From Caryophanales bacterium UBA4869 (GTDB taxonomy: Bacteria > Bacillota_I > Bacilli_A > RFN20 > CAG-288): a DNA stretch of 8,914 bases. Of the stretch, positions 1-5,734 are shown one piece after another. The position numbers were made by a program, and so were the translations under genes. The stretch spans positions 13,538 to 22,451 of the forward strand of contig DHDT01000059.1 in NCBI GenBank assembly GCA_002399505.1, written 5' to 3'. The notes under the pieces are model-generated. The model searched no databases, had not been told where the DNA came from, and saw only the letters and a list, made by a program, of their open reading frames with translations. The stretch's first letter is position 1; each line of letters begins with the position of its first letter.

Positions 1-254
1 GGTTCGAATCTGTTGTCCTTGGTTTTGACAAATAAGGATTTGATTTTATAAATAAAGTGCCGGAATTTATGCTTTCCGGTTTTATCAGTATTGGCGTTTA
101 TGTTAGGGACTGCTTCTTCAACTGAAAGAGCCTTGGCTTCCGGCACTTCTAAAAGAGGTTCCGGTTCAGCCTTTGGTGTATCATCAATGGTTTCGGTAAT
201 GGCAGTCTCTGCTTTCTTTTTCTTTTTGAAAAAACTTGGTAAATGCATATGCAT
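1..254 (-). CDS. Partial hypothetical protein, N-terminal 84 residues, charged low-complexity start
   Basis: An open frame runs from an ATG at 254 to the left edge of the window (84 codons plus 2 bases), so only the N-terminus is visible. The codon just before the ATG is TAG, which fixes 254 as the most upstream start; a second ATG at 248 is equally possible. The product starts MHMHLPSFF, then has a run of five lysines, then a Glu/Pro/Ala-rich acidic stretch (about residues 16-50), then a basic aromatic stretch (about 62-80). There is no signal peptide or membrane helix in the visible part, which suggests a cytoplasmic basic anchor plus flexible linker before a domain outside the window. It lies 46 nt downstream of tdk on the same strand, and I see no good Shine-Dalgarno site. 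I do not recognise the family. In many Bacillota tdk is followed by prfA, but this sequence does not look like the start of release factor 1. Confidence 0.6.
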   Translation of the reverse strand, partial: MHMHLPSFFKKKKKAETAITETIDDTPKAEPEPLLEVPEAKALSVEEAVPNINANTDKTGKHKFRHFIYKIKSLFVKTKDNRFE

Positions 255-300
255 CTATTTTAATTGATATCGATGATTAATTAAAGGACTTGTTATATAT

Positions 301-897
301 CTACTTATCAGAATCAGTGGGTTTGTTAGGTACGATATGATGTTTTCTGCAACGGGCCTCATATGATTCTTTGGCTCCGACTAAAATGATGGGATCGTTG
401 TAATTGGCAGGTTTTTTGTCAATGAGTCTCTGGGTTCTTGTCGCCGCACATCCGCATACTGTGCAGGCAGCTGATAATTTGGTGACAAACTCAGCCCGGG
501 CCAAAAGCTCAGGCATAGGTCCGAAAGGCTCTCCTCTAAAGTCGGTGTCAAGGCCGGCTAAGATGACGCGGATACCGCTGTCAGCCAGATGTTCGCAGAT
601 TTCAATGACATCGTTTGAAAAGAACTGAACTTCGTCGATGGCGACTACCTGGGTATCAGGTTTGACAAAATCCAAGATATTTTTTGCTTCCTTGATGGCA
701 TAGGCTTCATATTTTTCTCCATCATGGGAGGCGATTGCACTTTTGTCATAGCGGTTATCGATAGCGGGCTTGAAAGCAATTATCTTCTGTCTGGCATAAG
801 AAAGAGTACGTATTCTTCTGATTAGTTCTTCAGATTTTCCGGCAAACATCGGACCTGTGATTATTTCAATCCATCCCTTCTGAAGTTCTTGATACAT
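301..897 (-). CDS. tdk: Thymidine kinase (type II, zinc-containing)
   Basis: Cytoplasmic enzyme of the pyrimidine salvage pathway that phosphorylates thymidine to dTMP with ATP. The 198-residue length is typical of the TK1-like family. Visible motifs in order: Walker A GPMFAGKS (residues 15-22); the DEVQFF block (88-93), whose Glu89 matches the family's catalytic base; [11 protein letters not shown] (115-125), part of the substrate-binding region; and a zinc site with Cys145 and Cys148 in CTVC plus Cys183 and His186 in CRKH. The segment [11 protein letters not shown] (173-183) corresponds to the lasso that closes over thymidine. All key residues are intact. The ATG start is supported by AGAGGA seven bases upstream. 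It sits 53 nt downstream of the polysaccharide polymerase gene, but a likely promoter of its own lies in that gap, so it is probably a housekeeping neighbour and not part of the polysaccharide pathway. Confidence 0.97.
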   Translation of the reverse strand: MYQELQKGWIEIITGPMFAGKSEELIRRIRTLSYARQKIIAFKPAIDNRYDKSAIASHDGEKYEAYAIKEAKNILDFVKPDTQVVAIDEVQFFSNDVIEICEHLADSGIRVILAGLDTDFRGEPFGPMPELLARAEFVTKLSAACTVCGCAATRTQRLIDKKPANYNDPIILVGAKESYEARCRKHHIVPNKPTDSDK

Positions 898-904
898 GGG
901 GTTA

Positions 905-932
905 TCCTCTATTAATGATTGAGATTATAGCA
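905..932 (-). promoter_or_regulatory. Extended -10 promoter and ribosome site of tdk
   Basis: On the minus strand the gap before tdk holds a perfect TATAAT (924-929) preceded by TGC (930-932), giving an extended -10 element TGnTATAAT. No good -35 is present at 16-18 bp, as is common for extended -10 promoters. Transcription would start near 917, leaving a leader of about 20 nt that contains the ribosome site AGAGGA (905-910), 7 nt from the ATG. The region upstream of the -10 abuts the stop codon of the polymerase gene, so tdk can be expressed independently of the polysaccharide operon. Confidence 0.6.
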
Positions 933-950
933 TTAATAGTCTCATTATTT

Positions 951-2492
951 TTAGGCAATTTTTGATTGTATTCCAGACAGTAGATAAACTCTATAATCTT
1001 TTTTGATAACATCTTTATTAAGCGGATAGCAGGCATCATAGTAACAGTAGGTCAGAGGCAATAGAAGAATGGCAATGAAGATGACATTGGTGCCTTCCAT
1101 CATAAAGAGCATTCTCGGTTCGATGAAGCTATGTATCATGCAGGCAACAAGGTCAATCAGGAAGGGAACAGCCAAGTCGCTTCTCTTCTTCTGGAAGAGT
1201 CTGATGATGAAATAGAAGAGAAGGCCAAAGCCTAAGGTGACCATCAGCAATCCCGTTATTCCCATATCAGCCAAAACCTGAATATAACCGTTATGAGCCA
1301 CGTAGAGAGCTTCGTAATTGATGTTTGTCTCATAAGTGGAATAGATGTTTGCAAAAGGAATACGTCCGTATCCGAAGATGAGTACAAAGGGAGAAATCAT
1401 CATCGAGAGAGCAAGTTTCCAATGAACAATTCTGGATTCTAAGGTGTTGGTAACTACCAGGTGGCCTTTGAAATTGAAAAATATATCCCCGATTCTTGTA
1501 TCCTTGAAGACAGTAAATATTAAGGATATTCCGATTATTATCAAAGCAGCAATTCCTATAGTGATAAAGGAATAGGCTTTATGTTTCTTGAATTGGAACA
1601 TTGGATAAGAGACAAAAGCAGCTAGGCAGACCGCTCCTGAGAGGATACAGGATGTCCTGCTTCCGGTAAGAATTTCCGTAAACATGAAATAGAAGAAACC
1701 GATCAATAGAAGAGGATTTGGTTTCCTGAAAAAGAGAATCATCACTGAGATGATGGCTAACATGATGAAGAAACCATAGACGTTTCGATGACTCAAAAAG
1801 GATTTTGTCGTTAAAAGGTTCTGTTCAAATTCTCCGCCTTTAATAAGATAATGGAAGAAAGAACCGAGGATGTCTCTTTCAAAGATGAAAGAATAGATAT
1901 TCATCACGATTACTATCCCGATTATCGAATAAAGACAGAGGTTGATGAGAACCATCATGTGTTTTCTGCCAAATGATCGTATATACGAGAAGAAAAGATA
2001 GAAATAGAAGATGAAACAGATTTCGTTTAAGGTTCCTAACAGTCTTTCTTCTATTTCATAGCCGGCATAGAGCACTTCATGAAAAAGCTTGTCTTTAAAG
2101 TAGAAGAAACTATAAGACTGTTCTCCATAAGGGAAAGCCAGGTTTCCTACTATTCGGCAGACGGCAAAACCGACAAAGACAGATAAAAGAAGACGGTCCG
2201 CTTTTAGTTTTGAAGACTTGATTCTTCTGACCATAAATAAGATGGCAAGTATCAAAAATAAGCCAACTACAGGTAAAACCATATAAATAGGACTTGTCTT
2301 GTTTATTTCGTGATAGAAAGTGATTCCAAATATTGTGAAGCTGTTTGTCCCTCCGGCATCAAGCTGGCCGTTAGGATCAAAAGAACCAAAAGTCAAAAGA
2401 ACAGTCATAGCTGAGATGGCCACGAAAAGAAGGAGATCGATGATCTCTCCTTTTTCTTTTTCCTGTCCGCGTGCTTTTAAAAAGGAAATCAT
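951..2492 (-). CDS. Wzy/O-antigen ligase-like polysaccharide polymerase, multispanning membrane protein
   Basis: A 513-residue integral membrane protein with roughly a dozen hydrophobic segments, best read as the polymerase that joins lipid-linked repeat units of a surface polysaccharide on the outer face of the membrane (Wzy_C / O-antigen ligase superfamily). Support comes from the topology and two signature areas: a TGSR motif (276-279) at the end of a membrane helix, and HNGYIQVLADMGITG, starting at His400, which fits the family pattern of a His-Asn loop followed by a Gly-rich helix start. Family members use an Arg and a His in extracytoplasmic loops; Arg279 and His400 are plausible counterparts, by inference only. 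The start ATG overlaps the stop of the co-polymerase gene in an ATGA, so translation is probably coupled. Sequence alone cannot tell a polymerase from a ligase, but the adjacent Wzz-like gene and priming transferase favour a polymerase. Confidence 0.82.
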   Translation of the reverse strand: MISFLKARGQEKEKGEIIDLLLFVAISAMTVLLTFGSFDPNGQLDAGGTNSFTIFGITFYHEINKTSPIYMVLPVVGLFLILAILFMVRRIKSSKLKADRLLLSVFVGFAVCRIVGNLAFPYGEQSYSFFYFKDKLFHEVLYAGYEIEERLLGTLNEICFIFYFYLFFSYIRSFGRKHMMVLINLCLYSIIGIVIVMNIYSFIFERDILGSFFHYLIKGGEFEQNLLTTKSFLSHRNVYGFFIMLAIISVMILFFRKPNPLLLIGFFYFMFTEILTGSRTSCILSGAVCLAAFVSYPMFQFKKHKAYSFITIGIAALIIIGISLIFTVFKDTRIGDIFFNFKGHLVVTNTLESRIVHWKLALSMMISPFVLIFGYGRIPFANIYSTYETNINYEALYVAHNGYIQVLADMGITGLLMVTLGFGLLFYFIIRLFQKKRSDLAVPFLIDLVACMIHSFIEPRMLFMMEGTNVIFIAILLLPLTYCYYDACYPLNKDVIKKDYRVYLLSGIQSKIA

Positions 2493-3997
2493 TTGCTGTC
2501 TGGTTTTATTTCGACAGCATCAGAAGACAGTATTGTTTTTTCCTCTGCTTTTTTCTTTTTGTCGTTGTTGATACCTAATCCAGTGCAGATAAGGGAACTG
2601 GCTATGAATCCTAAGAGAACACCGACTAATCCGCCTAAGGTGTTTGAGATATGTTTTGACAGAGTGGCAATGCCGCTTTCAGAATAATAGATGTTGTTGG
2701 AATTGGATTTGTAAATAGATCTAGTCAGTCCATTGATAGGATCTAAATCGGAAATCAGATTAGAGCAGTAGGTAGTCAACTTGGTGTTGAAGGTAAGACA
2801 GTCAGCATCCCAGTTGTTTACAGTCGGCTGACTCAGATGCTGAATAGCTCCGATAACAGGGGAAGACATCGTGGCATCTAAAGCTGAGACTTCATAAGTG
2901 TCGCTTACCTGATATCCTAAGAAGCGAAGCTCACTGACTACATTTGTTCTTTTCTTTTCTAAGGCCGATAAATTATTATTGGCAGTTAAGAAGGCAGTTT
3001 CGATGTTGGAAGGCTTTTCGGAAACACTGGTTGTCGATCCTAAGGCGGTGGCAAGTCTATCTACATCAGCTTTGGCATTGCTGATATCTGATAAAAGTGA
3101 TTTCAGATAGGCTTTGTCATTCTCACCTTGCTTAGTGAGTTCTTTGATCTTCTCATTTTCCTGTCCGACTGTGTATTTGACATAGCAGTTGTTATCGAGG
3201 TCACCATTGAGGTTATCAAAGACAGTCACTGAAGCGGAAGAATAGCGATTGATAAAGGAAGCATAATGATTGCTTAAAGTCTTTTCCAGATAGGTAAAAG
3301 AAGTTCCGAATCTTTTGATCAAGCCGTCATAAGTATCCAAAATAGAAGTATATTCTTTTTCGAGAAGAACAATGGAATTGCGGAAGGATATGTTTTCAAT
3401 TCCTTCTGATAGAACGTTGTCAACTGAGAAGCTCTGAGAGATATTGACGGCTTTGTCTTTAGTGTAGTTGACGAGATCTTGGATAAAGTTTCGGCCGGTA
3501 TCTTCGTTTTTGAAGTCTCCTAATTGAAGTGTGAGAACATAAGAATGAGAAGTCTCAGAGACGTTCTTTCCTTCGCTGTCTTTGGCAAGACTGATATTCA
3601 CTGAGTTGTTCTTGATGATGCTGTCGGCGTTAAGGTTTGCGTATTTGACGTTCTTGTTGTCATCCAAAGTATCTTTGATGACGCTTCTGATGGTATTGGC
3701 AGAGGCTATCTCAGTGTAATTGAATAAAGTGTTATCCAAATAATAGCATTTGTTATTATTCGTATCATCGATGAGAGGTATGTTATAAATAAAGGAACTT
3801 GTCAGAACTTCACGGCTTTTATTGACTACTAACGAGATTCCCAGATAACCGCCGATTCCACAGATTAAAGTAGCACCTAAAACCCAGTATTTATAAACGT
3901 TGAGATTATGTCCGTATGCTCCAAAGGTAAATGAGTTAGGCTTCTTCTCTTCTCCCTTGATTATGATGACGTTCTCTCTTTGATCTTTCTTATCCAT
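2489..3997 (-). CDS. Wzz-like polysaccharide co-polymerase (chain-length regulator)
   Basis: A 502-residue protein with two membrane helices (about 36-58 and 453-476) flanking a large extracytoplasmic region of nearly 400 residues. This is the architecture of polysaccharide co-polymerases, which set chain length by acting with the Wzy polymerase. The extracytoplasmic part has long charged helical segments, clearest at about 275-360, consistent with coiled coils. The second helix carries a regular GxxxGxxxG (Gly455, 459, 463), typical for helix packing in this family. Two oddities: the proline-rich stretch usually found before the second helix is not apparent, and the Lys-rich C-tail (477-502) has no Walker motifs or tyrosine cluster, so it is not fused to a BY-kinase. 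The start is well defined by AAGGAG 6 nt upstream; the gene begins 11 nt after the transferase stop and overlaps the polymerase by 4 nt. The family call rests on topology and neighbours more than on residues. Confidence 0.75.
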   Translation of the reverse strand: MDKKDQRENVIIIKGEEKKPNSFTFGAYGHNLNVYKYWVLGATLICGIGGYLGISLVVNKSREVLTSSFIYNIPLIDDTNNNKCYYLDNTLFNYTEIASANTIRSVIKDTLDDNKNVKYANLNADSIIKNNSVNISLAKDSEGKNVSETSHSYVLTLQLGDFKNEDTGRNFIQDLVNYTKDKAVNISQSFSVDNVLSEGIENISFRNSIVLLEKEYTSILDTYDGLIKRFGTSFTYLEKTLSNHYASFINRYSSASVTVFDNLNGDLDNNCYVKYTVGQENEKIKELTKQGENDKAYLKSLLSDISNAKADVDRLATALGSTTSVSEKPSNIETAFLTANNNLSALEKKRTNVVSELRFLGYQVSDTYEVSALDATMSSPVIGAIQHLSQPTVNNWDADCLTFNTKLTTYCSNLISDLDPINGLTRSIYKSNSNNIYYSESGIATLSKHISNTLGGLVGVLLGFIASSLICTGLGINNDKKKKAEEKTILSSDAVEIKPDSK

Positions 3998-4003
3998 GGT
4001 AAT

Positions 4004-4009
4004 CTCCTT
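4004..4009 (-). promoter_or_regulatory. Ribosome binding site of the co-polymerase gene
   Basis: AAGGAG on the minus strand lies 6 nt before the ATG at 3997 and overlaps the TAA stop (4011-4009) of the upstream transferase gene. It fixes the co-polymerase start and shows that the two genes are read from one message. Confidence 0.8.
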
Positions 4010-4731
4010 TATTTAGAGCCTTCTCTTTTGAAGACCTTAATCACAGTTCGGAAGATGATCTTGATATCCAGCCACCAGGAACGGTGCTTGATATAGTATA
4101 GTTCCATATTGATTCTTTCCTGATAATCGACATTGCTTCTTCCGTGACATGCCCAATAAGAAGTGAGACCAGGTTTTACTGAAAGAAGAACCTGGCGGGT
4201 GAGTCCGTATTTTCCAGTCTCAATTCCTAGGATAGGACGAGGACCGACAATGGACATTTTTCCTGAGAGGATATTGAATAACTGAGGAAGCTCATCGAGA
4301 GATGTTTTTCTCAATATCTTTCCCATCTTAGTGATACGGGGATCGTTATCGACTTTGAATTCGGTCTGATATTGCTTAAGCTGTTCTGGTGTCAGCTGCT
4401 GATCGATAGGTCTTTGATCCCACTTCATTGTTCTGAATTTCAGCATGCCGAAAGGCTTGCCGTTCTTTCCTATTCTTCTATGTTTATAGAAGATGGGGCC
4501 TTTGGAAGTGCATTTGACTAAAATCGCCAATAGAAGGAGCAATGGAGAAAGAACGATGATTGCCAGAAGGGAGTTGAAGATATCGAATCCACGCTTAAAA
4601 AAAGCGTAGATTGGCTTTTTGCGAAAGTAATAAGCCTGATCGACTGTAGCTTCTATTTTCTGTATTTCTAAGGTATCCTGACCTTCCTGTAAAGGAGGTA
4701 AGGGACGGCTGTTTTTATTTTCAATTTCCAT
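4009..4731 (-). CDS. Priming phosphoglycosyltransferase (bacterial sugar transferase, undecaprenyl-phosphate sugar-1-phosphate transferase)
   Basis: Membrane-associated enzyme that starts repeat-unit assembly by moving a sugar-1-phosphate from a UDP-sugar to undecaprenyl phosphate on the inner face of the membrane. With the start at 4731 it has 240 residues: a 45-residue cytoplasmic extension; one hydrophobic segment (about 50-71) containing Ser62-Pro63, as in the re-entrant helix of monotopic family members; then the catalytic domain with KFRTMK (98-103), the Asp146-Glu147 dyad in SLDELPQLFN, GPRP (163-166) and KPGLTSYWA (186-194). It lacks the extra multispanning N-terminal domain of WbaP/WcaJ, so it is of the small PglC/EpsL-like type. 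The sugar cannot be told from sequence. The frame stays open upstream to a TTG at 4803, but that extension would contain the likely promoter -10 and has no ribosome site. An ATG at 4764 would give a short hydrophobic leader but overlaps the same promoter. The ribosome site for 4731 is weak (GGAT about 8 nt upstream). It is the first gene of the three-gene polysaccharide operon. Confidence 0.93.
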   Translation of the reverse strand: MEIENKNSRPLPPLQEGQDTLEIQKIEATVDQAYYFRKKPIYAFFKRGFDIFNSLLAIIVLSPLLLLLAILVKCTSKGPIFYKHRRIGKNGKPFGMLKFRTMKWDQRPIDQQLTPEQLKQYQTEFKVDNDPRITKMGKILRKTSLDELPQLFNILSGKMSIVGPRPILGIETGKYGLTRQVLLSVKPGLTSYWACHGRSNVDYQERINMELYYIKHRSWWLDIKIIFRTVIKVFKREGSK

Positions 4732-4752
4732 AATAAGTATCCAAACTATATA

Positions 4753-4761
4753 AGTATAGCA
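4753..4761 (-). promoter_or_regulatory. Extended -10 promoter of the polysaccharide operon
   Basis: On the minus strand TATACT (4753-4758) follows TGC (4759-4761), making a TGnTATACT extended -10. No good -35 is visible at the normal distance. Transcription would start near 4746, about 15 nt before the chosen ATG of the sugar transferase, a short leader. An ATACTTAT octamer overlaps the -10 itself, so a protein binding that octamer would block the promoter. Confidence 0.55.
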
Positions 4762-4776
4762 CATAAAACTTTCATT

Positions 4777-4809
4777 CCTACTTATTCTAGTTGGTCTAAA
4801 CAAGTAAGG
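4777..4809. repeat. Imperfect inverted repeat upstream of the sugar transferase promoter
   Basis: The arms 4777-4790 and 4796-4809 are separated by 5 bp and can form 12 base pairs, with one mismatch and one bulged base on each side. It lies about 20-50 bp upstream of the minus-strand -10 element, where an activator or repressor could bind; it would not be in the transcript if the promoter call is right. It overlaps one of the octamer copies. Confidence 0.35.
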
Positions 4810-4935
4810 ATTTTAATTTTTGTTATGAGATATACGAAAATACTTATCAAAGCAAAATGAATATGAATAAGTGCCATATCAAACATGTGGGAAAGAGGAA
4901 GTGAGTTGTTTTTTAAAGTCACTGCTTTTTCTAAG

Positions 4936-4957
4936 TGGTACAATTATTAAAAGGGGA
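4936..4957 (+). promoter_or_regulatory. Extended -10 promoter and ribosome site of the secreted-protein/ABC operon
   Basis: TACAAT (4939-4944) preceded by TGG (4936-4938) forms an extended -10 element; no convincing -35 is seen at 16-18 bp. Transcription would begin around 4951, placing the purine-rich site AAAGGGGA (4950-4957) at the very 5' end of the message, about 9 nt before the ATG at 4967. This supports 4967 as the start and argues against an upstream GTG at 4871 in the same frame. Confidence 0.5.
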
Positions 4958-4966
4958 TTAATTCAA

Positions 4967-5734
4967 ATGTTAAAAGCACTAACTTTAGGCTTGGTTTCCG
5001 CTATGTTGTCTTATGGTCTCGGAGGAACTTCTTTTTCCGAAAATACTCTTTTGTCTGCTTCAAAAACTGAGTATTTATACCAGAATGTTTGGTTTCAGAA
5101 GAAAAAAGCTGGTTTTATGACTGAAAGCTGTTCGGTAAAAGATGTTTCTGATGGGAATAATAATAGTCATTTGCTTTATGTTCCTGTCAATATGTCGTTG
5201 TTACCAGGTGTTGTCAGACCAGATTATTATAATTCGGCTAGCTTAAAGGCTTCGATATCTGTTTCGTTTGAAAAGAAACAGTTTTATTCTTCATCTAGCG
5301 GAACATATATGGATACATGTGCTCTCGATTTTGCAAATTGTAGTGGAACGCCAATAAATGGTGAGAGAAATTATTACTATACTACTAAGTATTCTGAAGG
5401 TTTACAGTATGGCTTGAATTCAGAAGGTGATTTTTCTATTAAAGGTGGCTATTCAACCACATATTCAATTTCAAAAACAGTCACTGACCCAGTGGTAAGC
5501 TATTCAAAGCAGGTGAGTTATGACAAAGTGACACTGATTTGGGATTTTCTATTTAAATCGTCTGAGACTATGCGCGACACATTCAATTATGATGTTGTTG
5601 CTTTCTGTGATGTGAAGACTTTTTATAATCAATATGATAGTAAGACAGGATGCTATATATCGGTTTCGGGTACTTATACCTTAATTGGAGATAATCACAT
5701 TGATGTAAATCTATTTGACACAGTTGAAGCATGA
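4967..5734 (+). CDS. Secreted protein of unknown family, first gene of an ABC-transporter operon
   Basis: A 255-residue protein that I do not recognise. The ATG at 4967 is chosen because AAAGGGGA precedes it and a promoter -10 lies within the longer GTG-started version (4871). The N-terminus has a Lys at position 3 and a hydrophobic stretch (4-20), followed by a small polar region in which LSA (29-31) is a plausible signal peptidase I site; there is no lipobox Cys, LPXTG or other wall anchor. The mature part looks beta-rich, with many Tyr, Ser and Thr residues. Residues 145-196 hold a Gly/Ser/Thr-rich stretch with alternating polar and hydrophobic residues ending in LIWDFLF. Five cysteines (55, 118, 125, 214, 229) would allow up to two disulfides. 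It ends in an ATGA overlap with the first ABC gene, so it is made together with the transporter. It may be an exported toxin or bacteriocin-like effector, or an extracytoplasmic partner of the transporter; the sequence does not decide. Confidence 0.75.
   Translation: MLKALTLGLVSAMLSYGLGGTSFSENTLLSASKTEYLYQNVWFQKKKAGFMTESCSVKDVSDGNNNSHLLYVPVNMSLLPGVVRPDYYNSASLKASISVSFEKKQFYSSSSGTYMDTCALDFANCSGTPINGERNYYYTTKYSEGLQYGLNSEGDFSIKGGYSTTYSISKTVTDPVVSYSKQVSYDKVTLIWDFLFKSSETMRDTFNYDVVAFCDVKTFYNQYDSKTGCYISVSGTYTLIGDNHIDVNLFDTVEA

Larger units (their letters stand above)
4733..4873. repeat. Cluster of ATACTTAT-type octamers in the divergent control region
   Basis: The octamer ATAAGTAT (plus-strand reading) occurs exactly at 4733-4740 and 4750-4757, 17 bp apart in the same orientation. 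It occurs inverted and exact at 4840-4847, inverted with seven of eight bases at 4779-4785, and as a partial ATAAGTG at 4867-4873. One copy covers the -10 of the polysaccharide operon and another lies just before its start codon. This spacing is what a set of operator sites would look like, but the motif is AT-rich and a similar heptamer also occurs near 302, so chance contributes. Confidence 0.35.

Noticed and set aside
1..20. GGTTCGAATC at the left edge resembles the T-arm of a tRNA.
   Set aside because: The bases after the loop do not give a matching T-stem with the visible GG, no CCA or acceptor pairing can be checked, and the stretch reads through as coding on the minus strand.
59..85. 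Hairpin CCGGAA/TTCCGG with an 8-nt loop followed by TTTTAT on the plus strand, like an intrinsic terminator.
   Set aside because: It has only six strong pairs and a short T tract, lies inside the minus-strand coding frame, and no plus-strand gene in the window ends before it.
404..628. Plus-strand open frame of 74 codons antisense to tdk.
   Set aside because: It is the shadow of a well-conserved kinase gene, with no ribosome site or recognisable domain.
898..950. A terminator between the polysaccharide polymerase and tdk.
   Set aside because: No GC-rich stem followed by a T tract is present on the minus strand; read-through into tdk is possible alongside its own promoter.
4871..4966. GTG-started extension of the secreted protein by 32 residues.
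   Set aside because: It would contain the extended -10 at 4936-4944 and moves the signal-like segment away from the N-terminus; AAAGGGGA before 4967 gives a better start.
4967..5734. The secreted protein as a lactococcin 972 bacteriocin.
   Set aside because: The genetic layout is similar, but the protein is far longer than that family and I see none of its conserved Trp/His/Gly pattern near the mature N-terminus.
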